Source: Rhexocercosporidium sp. MPI-PUGE-AT-0058 (Eukaryota > Ascomycota > Leotiomycetes > Helotiales). Taken from it: a DNA stretch of 64,000 nucleotides. The position numbers and the translations under genes were made by a program. Under the pieces are notes generated by a model that was given only the letters and a program-made list of their open reading frames with translations, did not search any database and was not told the DNA's origin. The stretch spans positions 1 through 64,000 of the forward strand of contig JAGTJL010000022.1 in the NCBI GenBank assembly GCA_020746875.1, written 5' to 3'. Shown here one piece after another: positions 11,403-22,503 of this stretch. The stretch's first letter is position 1, and every line of letters starts with the position of its first letter.

Positions 11403-12789
11403 CTAATACCCTGGCCCAGTTGCGTTATATCTACCTTGCTGGAAAACACCGGATTGCGTGTACGCCGATGGAGTCGAGGTAGCAACACCAATCTCCTGAC
11501 CTTGATACGGCGAATATGACTCTGATGCCGCGCCCATATAAACCGCATCACTCTCGCCCCCCCCGTTATTTCCCCTTTCTACACCGTCATTCAACATGCC
11601 CAGTTCCTCATCACTTCCATTCGCAGGAATGCCGCGTTCGGCCATGATGGTACGGGTGGCCACAGCCATCTTCTTCCGGATCCACATGCTGGCTAAAATA
11701 GTGATGATAACGACAACAGCGATGGCAGCCACTTTACCCCACTTGGCTGCTTTCGAGTTCTTGCTAGATGGCGAGCCAAGTGCTACAAATACCATGGATT
11801 TGGGGAGCGAGAGGACAACTGTCGCCATATAAATCCAGAATTTCATGCCAGTGCAGGAAAAGAGGGGGTTTGCGAGATCTAAGCACCTTTCAGCCACAGT
11901 TCAGAAAATGCAAGCTAACAGGGCAACCTACGTGGAGGAACGATTGAGTATCTGATCACTAACACGCCTCGGAATCCAGCCTCTTGCGTGACCCGTGCTG
12001 TAGCTGCCCAGTTCACCTTCTGAGTAATTTTTTTCTCAACCCACCCAGTGAAGAAGTACTTGAAGACGATACTACTCCACGTTAGCACATGACCCGTGGG
12101 TTCCCAGCTCATCCATTCCAGAAGGCCCGTTCAAGTGAGAGGAATGGGAACTCACAAACAAGCCGCCTCTCCTATCACGGCACCAGCACACGCAATACCC
12201 AGTGCGACACCTAACGGATACGCCAATCCCACAATCAATTGCACGATTTCATGACCGAACAACGGCGGAAAACTCAAAATAACCAGAATGGCAGTCGGAA
12301 TTGTCCAACTCCATGACTCTCTTACCTTCAGCCAATCCGATACGGGCTTAAGCCAGCGCTCGAAATCATCTTTGTAGACTTCGAAAAGGACAGCAAAAAC
12401 TATTGCCACTATACACAGGGGTACGATCCTGTTTAGAGTCAATAAGATGAGTGCACTTTGGGCAAGGGGGGTTTTTTGAATCGGATTTGATGTCATATGA
12501 CAGGAATAGCGGGGGCATACCAATACAGCCTCCTCTGCCATTTCTTGCTGATCTTCTTTTTTGATTTGAAACCCTGCATGAATCCTCTTGTCGGTTGCCA
12601 TTTGCTCGTCGAAGCTGCATCATAAGATGATTGTACGGGCACTGGTTGTAAAGGAGGCACTTGGATCATCGGAGATGCATCGTAAAGCGCGACGGGCGGC
12701 CTGCTGCGAACATCCCCAATATCGCCCTCTTGATAAGGGGCATGTGCCGGCAGATGGGGTGCTTGGTTGTTCATCGTGAGGTTTGGCAT
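11403..12789 (-). CDS. TVP38/TMEM64-family membrane protein (SNARE-associated Golgi protein)
   Basis: Four exons give 385 residues: 12789-12521, 12428-12156, 12071-11932 and 11878-11403, with introns of 92, 84 and 53 nt and GTATGC, GTGAGT and GTAGGT donors. The proline-rich N-terminus precedes a hydrophobic core with LFGHEIVQLIVGLAYPLG, GAVIGEAACLF, then FKYFF, WAATARVTQEAGFRG, VIRYSIVPP and NPLFSCTGMKFW. This is the VTT/SNARE_assoc (PF09335) layout of the Golgi protein Tvp38. Members are multi-pass membrane proteins of the Golgi/ER system; their proposed roles are in vesicle traffic and lipid scrambling. A long acidic Ser/Gly/Tyr-rich tail follows the last membrane segment. The ATG at 12789 is the first in frame; the upstream open codons contain no ATG. 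Confidence 0.88.
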
Positions 12790-13651
12790 GGGTGGAATAG
12801 AAGAGGGCGTCGGAGGCTCATAATATGAAGAAAAGAAGAGTTGTCGTTTGGGCACGCTCACGATCTGAGCCACGACCACGCCGCGGGAACGAAGCTTTTT
12901 AGCAGGGCTGAGCCACAGGCTTGTCACAGCTTATCATCCACTTGGCTTGATTAGGCAAGCTTGGTGTCCGCGCGTTTGTCAGAACGGGTGTTTAATTGGC
13001 CAATCCGTAAGGCATGAGTGAAGAGAAATAAGAATAGAAATCAACTAATTGAGAGTTATCATATCGTATCGATGTTCACGTTATTCCGGCATTGGCGCAT
13101 CATTTGCCTCTTTCAGGATATGCAAAGAGCCCGAGCATCACGTGAATTGGTCACATGAGCCACACTGTACCTAAGTACCTACCTAATGTTGGCTGGCTGG
13201 CCTGGAGCTCGCATTGTGCCCCATGAGATGTTTTCAGCTGGAGGAAACAATAGGCATAGCGGATAAGTAAATAATTCATACTTCAAAAAGTGTACCAGTC
13301 ATCGGCGGCCCGATTGTGAAATATTTTCTGCCTGCCAATGTAGTGTATCTCCTACGGAAGCCGCAAGTCGTTTCCAAACTATACTTGGTTCAGGCAGTTG
13401 CAGGATATCGAAGAGGGGCTAATTTATGCCGTGATCCGTGTCACTCGCTTGGCGGGAGCTCAAGTCAACAAGTGTCACGAGAATCTACGGGAATATTGCA
13501 AGGAAACAATATTGTCCGAGGTGACTCAATTTTACTTCCTTCTAATACTTCAACTTGAGCCCTGTTTTACCAATGTTACTTGTAATTTTCCTATGATCAC
13601 CAATACCTTCAGTCCACATCTTAATGCCACTTGAGCCAGTTAGGAAATTTC
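12790..13651. other. Intergenic region upstream of TVP38
   Basis: Normal-GC sequence with the presumed TVP38 promoter. Short overlapping plus-strand frames at 13316-13634 show no recognisable family. The region is cut at 13651 by the Gypsy element, and the original flank resumes at 20619. Confidence 0.5.
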
Positions 13652-13841
13652 TGTAATAGTCTGTGCTCTTAGCGCTGATTGCGTAATCACTGCCCTCATA
13701 AAGACAGTGAGGGGGAAGAGGTAATCTTCCCTCCTTAGTAATTAGCTTTTATATAAATTCAAATATTACTAACGAGTCTATAGCACTTCTCTAGCTATTC
13801 TATTATATTATAATCACTTTAGCGTGTCAGTAATTATTATA
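13652..13841 (+). repeat. Gypsy-1 5' LTR
   Basis: This 190-bp LTR is preceded by ATTTC. It differs from the 3' LTR mainly by transitions, and here the 3' copy carries more A and T (for example CTCATAAAGACAGTG against CTTATAAAAACAATA). Confidence 0.93.
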
Positions 13842-14099
13842 TTCTAATTACTATTTTCTTACCGTTAGCTTAACTATTATATAATAATTTAAATTAAAGG
13901 ATTATTAACGGCAGCCTTAAGTCGATAAAGATAACGATCGAATACCCCGAGACATTAAGGAATCGCTGGAGATACGCTAGTAAATAATATTGCCGCGATA
14001 TAAGAGCAACTTCGGGCTCTTAAGAAGCGGAACAATATCCTCGATAGCCTTATCGCTAAGTATCGTCAGATATACGGCGACGATTTCACGTAATACCTT

Positions 14100-17000
14100 C
14101 TTAAAGTAGCAGCGAGAGCTTAGCTCCTTTAACTTATTAAATTAAAGACTTCTATAGATAACAAAAGTAATATAAAGAGCCTTTTAATAATAGTCGACGA
14201 ACCTCAGGCTTTACGCTAAGAAAAGGGCAAATATATAATCCTTTTAAAATATAAAGGAAAGAGTTATTAAAAACTTATAAAGTATTTATAAACTTATAAC
14301 CGTGTTTTTAATTATAATTCTAAAGGATTCCCGACTAATATAATTAAAATTAAATAGGCGATAATATTATTTCGTAAAGAATCGACAAATGCTTAAAAAA
14401 GATTTAAGAAATAAACCTTAAAAAAACTTAATATAATAACTTAAGAAGATTATAAAGAGTTTCTAGAAAATCTCTAGTTACTCCTCGTCTTAAAAAGGGT
14501 AACTAACTCTTAAGCTTATAAAATAGCTTAATAAAGAGTTAGCCAGCTTATTTATAAATTCATTAATTATTTAAAAGAATTAAAAGAATACCTTAAGCCT
14601 TTTATAAAGCGCTAATTACAAGATATTCTTTTTAATAAGATTCGGCCTAAAGCTCGCCAGAAGATCGTCGAAAATAGATAAGTTAATAAATTATAGACTC
14701 GTAAAGAAGTCATTTCTATTATTGCTTTTTAAAAAACTTATAATTTAGCGAAAGAGAATAATAAAAAATAAAGAAAACTAAAAAATAAAAAAGAAAAACC
14801 TTCTCGTAAGCCTTTACGAAGAACTAGCGAAAGGCAAGACAATTCCCGGCTAAAGTAATTTAATAAAGCTAATTTAAATAAAATCTTAATTAAAAAAAGT
14901 AAAAAGAGAAGTTATAAGTCGAAAGTTAAATGTTATTTATGTTATAAACTCGGCTATTACGCTAATAAATGCCTAAAGACTAATGCTAATAAGTCTAAGG
15001 ATAAACGCTAAAAAAGCGCCTAACTTACGATAGCTTTTACGTCTCTATTAAGATCGACAAGTAAAAGAATGAAAATCTAATTAAAAATCTTGTTAAGTAA
15101 AAAGTAAAAAACGCTAATAGCCTTAATTAATAATAGAGCGGAAGACAATTTTATTTCGAGGCTTATAATAAAAGAGTGTAATTTATAACTTACCGGCAAA
15201 AGACTAAAGACATTTCAGACCTTTTTTAATAATAAAGATATCGTCTATAATATAGCTCTCGCTTAAGTAAAGATTATAAATATACTTAAATAAACAAAGC
15301 TAAATACACTCCGGCTAAAAGTCATCGATATGCCGGGTATAGACTTAATTTTAGGATAGCTTTAATTAAAAGAAATTAACTCTTAAATTAGTTTTAAAAT
15401 TAAATAATAAAAATATTTATATTAATTAAATAATACTTATAACTTTAATATTATAAGACTAAAAGAGTTTATATAAGTTATTAATAAAAAAGAATCGCCT
15501 GCGTACGTTATAATACCTAGCCTTAATATAACGCGCCTATTAAACGCCGACGATATACTTATTATTCTATAATAATATTATAAATTTAAGGACGTCTTTT
15601 TAAAAGAAAAAGAAAACGAGTTGCCCTTATTATAAAATCGCTAATATACTATCGACTTAAAACTGTGTATAAAGCCCTCATACTCTTTAATTTATAACTT
15701 TTCCGAGACGGAATTAAAGGTTCTCTAAAGTTATTTTAAATCTTTTAAAATTAAAGAATAAATAAAAAAAAGCAAAAGCTTAATTAAAGCTCTTATTTTA
15801 TTTATAGCAAAAAAAGATAATAGCCTTCGATTATGTGTCGATTATAAGGCTTTAAATTAAATTATAATTAAAGATTAATATCCCTTGCCGTTAATTAACG
15901 AAACGCTAAATAAACTCTAAAACGCGAAGATTTTCACTAATTTAGATTTACAGAATATATATTATTATATTAAAATCAGAAAAAAAAACAAATAAAAAAC
16001 TATATTCCGCACTTATTATAAATACTATAAGTATTAAATAATGCCGTTTAAACTATTTAATACGCTAGCGATATTCTAAGTATATATTAATAATATACTA
16101 GCGGGACTCGTAAATATCATTTATATCGTTTATTTTAATAATATTTTAATATATTTAATGAATTCATTTTAATATAAGAATTACGTTTATTAAATCCTTA
16201 AGAGATTATAATAAGCAAATCTCTTCGTTAAATTGTCGAAATACTCTTTTAATACTTAAAATATAAACTTTTTAAGTTATATAATATTTCTTATTAAAGT
16301 ATTAATAAAGTAAAGTCAAATAAACAATATTAAGGATTAATTAAAGCCTAAAAGTATTAAAAATATCTAAGTTTTCATTAGCTTCGTTAACTTTTACTAG
16401 CGCTTTATCGCAAACTTTTTAATTATTACCTAGTTAATAATAAATTTAACAGGAGGTAAAAAAAAAAGAGCAACTTATTCTTACTTTTTATTAAAATACT
16501 ATTAAAGAAAAAGCTTTTAACGTATTAAAAGATATATTTACGTTAGCCCCTTTTCTTATATACTTTAACTTTAATAAACTAAAAAGGCTAAAAACTAATA
16601 CGTTTAAATTCGTAATTACAAAAATCCTCTTTTAACTTAACGAGTAGCTAATAAAAGATAAAGGAAAAGCCGTATAATACCTTATTATATTCTTTAATAA
16701 AAAGTTAAATGCTATTAAATTAAATTATAAAATATATAATTAAAAACTCCTTATAATTATTAAGTGCTTTATATATTAAAAGTATTATTTAGAAAATAAT
16801 TTAGCTCTTATTAAAGTATTAATAAACTATAATAACTTCCGTTATTTTATAACGACGACGATATTAAGCCGGCGATAAGCCAGATAGGCTTTAAAGCTGT
16901 TTAAATATAACTTTATAATAGTTTATAAAAAAAGAAAGAATAATCCCGTAAATAAACCCTTACGTAAGCCTGATTATAAGCTAGCAAAGGATAAGGAAAA

Positions 17001-18890
17001 TATTATACTTTTTATTTTATAAAATAAATTATAAAGCGTACTTTAAAATAAGTTAATCCGCGTACTTAATATAATTAATTATACGACGAAAAGTATTTAA
17101 CGAGAAGACGATAATATATTATATCGACTGACTTATATCCCTTAACTTACCGGTAATAATATAATAATAAATACGTTAATTAAAGCTATAAAAGTAATTT
17201 TTATACTTAATTAATAATATATTCTTATATAATTTAATAATTCCTAAAACTTATTTAAAGGCTTAAATAACCTTTTACGTAAAGCCGGCGAAAGGCAGAA
17301 CGCTGGCTAATATAATTATAAATATATTATATTACGGTTTTTTATAACGAGAGTTATAAGAGCCGAAACGGCAAACCTTAAATCGAACTCGCTTCTTTCG
17401 CTGCTCTTAAAGCTATAGAAAAGGGACGCCTTAATTATTAAAAAGTAAGCTAAATTATAAAATATTAGGGATTTAAATTAAAGTATCGATAATAATAGTC
17501 TACTAAGATACTAGCGAATGGCTTACGTCTTTTAAGATAATGTCGTTTATAGTGAAATTATAAAAATATATTATAATAATTTAATTATAAGTTATTTTAA
17601 TTATAAAAAGATATTAAAGCTTATTTAATAAAAGTATTTCTGGCCGAAAATATTAATAGACGTTAAAAAATACGTTAAGACTTATAATATTTATTAAAAA
17701 ATAAAAATAAGACGTAAGAAAGTAACTGGCGAAATGTAAGCGTCGAGTTAGTTTAGTAAATTATTTAAGTTAATTATAATAGACTTTATTATAGATTTAA
17801 TACTTTATAAAAGTAATACTATAAATAAAGTCTTTAATAGTTTATTAATAATTATTGACAGATTTATTAAAAATATTAAATACATTTCGTGCTTAAAAAT
17901 TATTAATATACCGCTTTTGATACGCTTATTTATTAATTACTAATTTAAAGATTACGGTCTGCTTATAACGATTATTATAAATAAAAGCTTTATATTTACT
18001 TTAAAATTCTAGACGGAATTTTGCTTTTATTTATAAATAACGAGAGGCCTTTCGACGGCGTTTTACTTATAAATAAACAAATAAATAAAGTAATAAAATT
18101 AAGCCTTAAAAGCGTAGCTAAAGTGTTTTGTTTATTATTTATAAAATAATTAAATAGATTTCTTACCTTTAGCGAAGTTCGCGTATATAAATACTTACTA
18201 TAAGTTTATCGGAATAACTCCGAATGAGGCTAGGTACGGTATATCGCTAGATTCTTGTTAAGAAATCGAGAACGATTTTATAAAAGAAGAGATACCGACT
18301 ATTAAAAAACGAGTAAAAGAGGTTATTAAGAAACGTTAAAAGCTAAAAACTAATTAATAAAAAACTAAAGAAAACTAAGCGAAATAATATAATAAAAACT
18401 ATTATCTTATAGAATTTAAAGTCAAATAATAAGTCTTGTTCTTATTAAGGAATATTAAGATAATTCGTTTAAATAAAAAGTTAAATTATTAATTCCTAAG
18501 GCCTTTTAAGATTATTAAAAAGATTGGAAAACAAGCGTATAAATTAGAATTACTTCTTAAATATAGCCGTTTATATAACGTCTTTTATATATTATTATTA
18601 AAGTCGTATTAATAAAGGCCCGGCGAATCGTCGAAAGTCGTTTAATTTAACTTTATTAATAAAAAAAAGTAATAAGCTATTAAAACTCTTTTAAATTAAT
18701 AAGTAATTAAAAGTAAAGAATAATATCTTATTAAATAAAAAGGATTTAATTTAACGTATAATTCTTAAGAGTTAATAAAGAATCTTATTAATCTTTAAGA
18801 GCTAGTTAAGTTATTAAAAAGTCGAAACGCTACGGAAAAGAAGGCGAAGCGCCGGCGAAAATGAGCTTATAACTTCTTATTTCTTCGAAG
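14100..18890 (+). pseudogene. Gypsy-1 Gag-Pol with chromodomain, stop-riddled
   Basis: The plus strand translates through many stops as a Gypsy polyprotein. The Gag zinc knuckle at 14931-14972 reads CYLCYKLGYYANKC, with the metal-binding His changed to Tyr. Reverse transcriptase shows LCVDYKALN near 15835, YPLPLINETLNKL near 15881 and an active-site box read as YFNN near 16130 (YLDD in the family). RNase H lies near 16,600-16,860. The integrase core is at about 17,560-18,260 (TEFCFYL, ITPNEARYG). The chromodomain at about 18,676-18,830 reads KGFNLTYNS with Trp changed to a stop just after. Such chromodomains steer integration to heterochromatin. The catalytic losses and stops rule out activity. 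Confidence 0.85.
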
Positions 18891-19139
18891 GGTTCGAGGG
18901 AGAGTCGCTAAGGCCACGCCGACGACTTACTAAAAATATATTATAATATTATATACTTTTTTACTTTTATTTATAAGGTTTTATAATTTTAAAGGCGTAT
19001 TAAATATTATAATTTAAACGATAATACTTAAGAGAAAAAGAAGCTTATATTATTTATTCGCGTTATAATAAGAACGTAATACTTAAGAAAATTAAAAAAT
19101 TAAAGTGTTTCGCCGGACAAACGCTAGTCCCTTGCTAAT

Positions 19140-20153
19140 AAATCGCTAAGTAAAAACCTTAAATTCATCCTTAAGTAATAATAGCAAATTTATTTCTACT
19201 ACTTAAGTTCTTAATAATATTAATATAACTATTATTCTTAATAGCTCCGGCCTTAAGATCTTTAATTACACTGTCTTTAAAAAAGTCAAAGTAAACCTTT
19301 TAAAAGTCTTTTGTTAAAGGTTAATAAAAAACTTATTAACGAATATTAAGTTTATTTACTTCTCGGAGTCCGGAAATCTTAATTATAAGCTTAATATTAC
19401 TTTTCTTTAAGTCCTCGAATTCCTAAAAGAAAGTTAAAATTAACGCGCCGCGTAGCCCGTTAATCGCTAATATAACGCTAATATAAAACTCCTTAGTTAA
19501 GGATATTATAGGCTTTTATAAAGACTTTTAAGCTTCGGCGTTAAAGACTTTAATAAAATAATTAACGCGACGCTTCTCTTAATTAAAGATAAACTAAGTA
19601 GTATTAAAATCGGCTTGTTTAATCTTGCCAAAATTAAATTAAAAGACAGCTTTAAGAAAATCGTCGAGGAGTGATTTTAACTTAGCCGGGACTTCGCCGG
19701 TTATTAGCCTATGCCTCGCCAGCAAGTAAAAAAAAAAATTTAACTTATTAACTCATATAGTTTGCCCTTTTTATAGTAATTTAAATACTTTATAATAAAT
19801 AAGCTGAGATTATTAAAGCATTAGAGATTAGGGAACTCTTAGACCTCGCCGGCGCAACGTAAGTATAACTCTTAATAAACGTCGCTTTTATTTATAATAG
19901 CTCTACTTAAAGATCGAATACGCGTATTCTTCTTTACTTTAAATAAAATTCGTTAAAAAGATCGGACGTTATCTTTAAAATCCTTATTATTATTATTTTA
20001 GTCGCTAATATTAGTTATCTTTAAGGAAGTCGCTGAGGTTCGCTGGCGTTTAATCGAAGTATTGCTAGCGTTAATCGCGATAAAGCCAAGGGTCTTGCTT
20101 TTACGCTTACGGCCAGAGGAACCGCCGGTTAAATACTTATTAAAAGACGACAT
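19140..20153 (-). pseudogene. Antisense coding relic inside Gypsy-1
   Basis: Between the chromodomain and the 3' LTR the minus strand reads as a coherent protein with stops at Gln/Trp-like positions. An ATG at 20153 opens MSSFNKYLTGGSSGRKRKSK. After an apparent frame change near 19,740, segments such as EVPAKLKSLLDDFLKAVF, FYISVILAINGLRGAL, FDFFKDSVIKDLKAG and NLSSRNKFAII follow down to about 19,140. Codon-level coherence and the lack of such a reading on the plus strand suggest an extra antisense gene carried by the element. I do not recognise the family. Confidence 0.4.
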
Positions 20154-20423
20154 TATCAAGATCGAGAGGTAATTATAACTTATAGTTTATTATAATTATT
20201 ATTATTAATTAAAAAAGGTTATAAAAAAGGAGAAGTATTATATATTTAGTAGGCGTTAGGCCCCTCTTACTAGTAGCTTCTACTTTATTTTATTTTCTTT
20301 AAAATTCACTTTTAGAATAAATAATAAAAAATTTAATTCGTTAGCGAATCGTTAATATAGCGCTAGCTAAGGGCTATAATATATTCTTACTTTTAAGATA
20401 AAAGTAAATAAGAAGGGAGATAT

Positions 20424-20613
20424 TATAATAGTTTATGCTCTTAGCGCTAATTGCGTAATTACTGCTCTTATAAAAACAATAAGAAAGAAGAGGTAATCTT
20501 CCCTCCTTAATAATTAGCTTTTATATAAATTCAAATATTACTAACGAGTCTACAGCGCTTCTCTAGCTATTCTATTGTGCCATAGTCACCTCAGCGTGCC
20601 AGTGATCATTATA
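20424..20613 (+). repeat. Gypsy-1 3' LTR
   Basis: This 190-bp LTR is paired with 13652-13841 and followed by ATTTC (20614-20618), the second target-duplication copy. Confidence 0.93.
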
Positions 20614-20618
20614 ATTTC

Positions 20619-21340
20619 TTATCTGCCAGTAGTATCTGTGAGTAATTAGACCCTTTGCCGCTACTCAAGCTCTCTGGAAAAGGGGAGCAGCAATTGTTAT
20701 CCCCAGCAAATAATATAGACTACATCTATAAGGATGGGGTACTGGAAGAAGTGTATTAAAAAGCTACAAATACTAGCCCCTGAAGGGACGACCAACTAGG
20801 GACGGCATGTTTCCAAAACCACTATCTTTTTCTGGGGGTTTCCCGCTCTCTCTCGTACACTACCCTGGTACACCTGCTGCGTGCGAGCTACAACGTCCAT
20901 TTTCTCGCTTATTTACTTGCGGCATTCGGAACGACTTGAGAACTAGGTCACTCTTCAAGCTTTCGTTCCTATTATTTACTCTTCCTCTTCATTCTCCTAA
21001 GATGTCTTTCAGAGTAGGGTTCCGCGGACCTTAATTAAGCCGGAGGTTGTCATGAGGTTTGGAACCAAATCATCCACCCCTGGCAACACATCACTGGTGA
21101 ATAATTAATTGAAAATCTTATTATATGAAAGCCAAGGTGAGTATCCCGTTGGGGAATGATAATGACGTTGCTACCCACACTACAGTAGACTTGGGTTATC
21201 AGATTAGCGAACCACCTGGGTACGACGGAAGTCGACGTGGCACATGACACTCCTACGTTAATTAAGTGAAACGATTTCCATATCATCACTTCTTACTAGA
21301 CACAGATTAGGTATCTGTCCTTTAAGAGAGCGTTTTCACC
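20619..21340. other. Intergenic, no recognised gene
   Basis: Normal-GC DNA continuing the locus cut by Gypsy-1. Short frames at 20807-21034 (plus) and 21050-21289 (minus) look like chance openings. Confidence 0.4.
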
Positions 21341-21342
21341 TG

Positions 21343-22247
21343 ATTGAGATAGCAAATCCAGATTCCTTAATCCTTTACGATATCTCATCGCCCTTCCAGC
21401 CTCGCTCGTACGCGCCCAATCCCTCCAAAGCACGTCTCGTGCTCAGCTTCAAAGGCACATCCTTTCAAGCTACTGTGGGCAAAATATTAATTGATCCGAT
21501 ATTCAGCTCTATATAACCATATCGTACGCTGACTCGTCGAGAAACCACTGGGTGGCTATTCTCGACGTATCCGACGCGCGGAACGGAAGGGTTTCAATTT
21601 CCCAGCCACTCGTAAATTCGACGATGGTGCCGACTTCTACACACTGGCTATGCTGCAAGGCAACTACTCGGGAAAGGTAGTTGGGGACTCGTTCGATATC
21701 GGCACATATCGCCAATTATCTCGAGGATATATTCCGGGCCTTGGCAGCTGTCTTTCCCACCCAATTCCACTTGGCACTGGATTGGACTACGGGAGCCCAC
21801 ACAAAGACACAGCATTCATTGCTTCTCTTACATCCAACGACGGCTCTAGAAACGAGGTTTACGCAAGATTCAATATGCACGTGGATGCTACCTTCACGGC
21901 CTATGTGGTGCTTGTCGCCGACTTTCTCCTATTCAATATAGATACCACCGGGGCCGTAAGAGCTCTCTTCCTCAAGCGCGCACATTTGAGCTCCTGGGGG
22001 GGTTTGTCAGTCAAGGGCGACAAGAGAGAGAAGCTCATGGTGGCCTTCAAGTCTTCTTTAACATCCTTGGCCCGTCCATTTGGGATCCACGACGGACCGT
22101 ACCTTGAGGGAAACCAGGCAAATTATGCCGACCTGATCGTTGGTGGATAGTTAAATATGCTCTCTATTACTATGCCCGATAGAGAGTGGAGTGACTTCAG
22201 GGGATGGCATGGTGGGGTATTTGCTCGACTACAAGATGCGTTACAAA
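21343..22247 (+). pseudogene. Glutathione S-transferase-like gene (UstS/etherase type), decayed
   Basis: The start is missing, but 21343 onward reads EIANPDSLILYDISSPFQP and PSKARLVLSFKGTSFQA, a thioredoxin-fold GST N-terminal domain of the fungal UstS/etherase-like group. After a probable intron (about 21,465-21,535), WVAILDV and then, in another frame, FPATRKFDDGADFYTLAML follow. The all-helical C-terminal half (YARFNMHVDATFTAYVV, LFLKRAHLSSWGGLSVKG, GPYLEGNQANYADLIVGG) is open from 21650. A TAG at 22148-22150 replaces the conserved Trp, then LNMLSITMP and WSDFRGWHGGVFARL continue in frame. Lost start, frameshift and stop mark it as a pseudogene; a MITE lies just downstream. Confidence 0.65.
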
Positions 22248-22278
22248 AGATTACTTTATATATACGTAATTGCCTATA

Positions 22279-22501
22279 CAGTGTACCCCCCCTGTCCCAA
22301 TGTTATTCCGTGGAGAACTTTTGCCTATCACTTAAACGCAAAAGAGGCAAATTTCAAGCTGCCTTATAATTAGACAAGGAAAGTACGGGAACCGATTTAG
22401 CATGTTGATAGAGCAACCGTGAGGGGAAGTAACTTTGCCACCGTAAAAGCGGCCGAGAAAAAAGTCTCCACCGAATAACACTAGTACAGGGGGGTACACT
22501 G
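22279..22501. mobile_element. MITE-like 223-bp element with Tc1/mariner-type ends
   Basis: Positions 22279-22318 and 22463-22501 are imperfect inverted repeats of about 40 bp beginning CAGTGTACCCCCC and carrying TGTTATTC and GGTGGAGA further in. The element is flanked by TA on both sides (22277-22278 and 22502-22503), the Tc1/mariner target duplication. It is too short to code for anything. It sits just past the last recognisable residue of the GST relic. Confidence 0.65.
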
Positions 22502-22503
22502 TA

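Larger units (their letters stand above)
13652..20613 (+). mobile_element. Complete chromodomain Ty3/Gypsy retrotransposon, RIP-mutated
   Basis: The 6962-bp element has two 190-bp LTRs (13652-13841 and 20424-20613) and a perfect target duplication ATTTC at 13647-13651 and 20614-20618. The 5' LTR starts TGTAATAG, while the 3' copy starts TATAATAG; both end TTATA where TTACA is expected, as after RIP. The internal region shows Gag with a zinc knuckle, Pol in the Gypsy order (reverse transcriptase and RNase H before integrase) and a C-terminal chromodomain. A long non-pol segment (18,890-20,423) lies before the 3' LTR. No frame over 60 codons survives inside. Confidence 0.93.

Noticed and set aside
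12790..12927. N-terminal extension of the TVP38 gene up to 12927
   Set aside because: The frame is open there but begins with GTG and contains no ATG before 12789; a eukaryotic start at GTG is unlikely.
13316..13634. Two overlapping plus-strand frames upstream of Gypsy-1
   Set aside because: Neither resembles a known family and they overlap in different frames; no splice or codon-bias support.
20807..21289. Short frames after Gypsy-1
   Set aside because: Chance openings in intergenic DNA, no homology seen.
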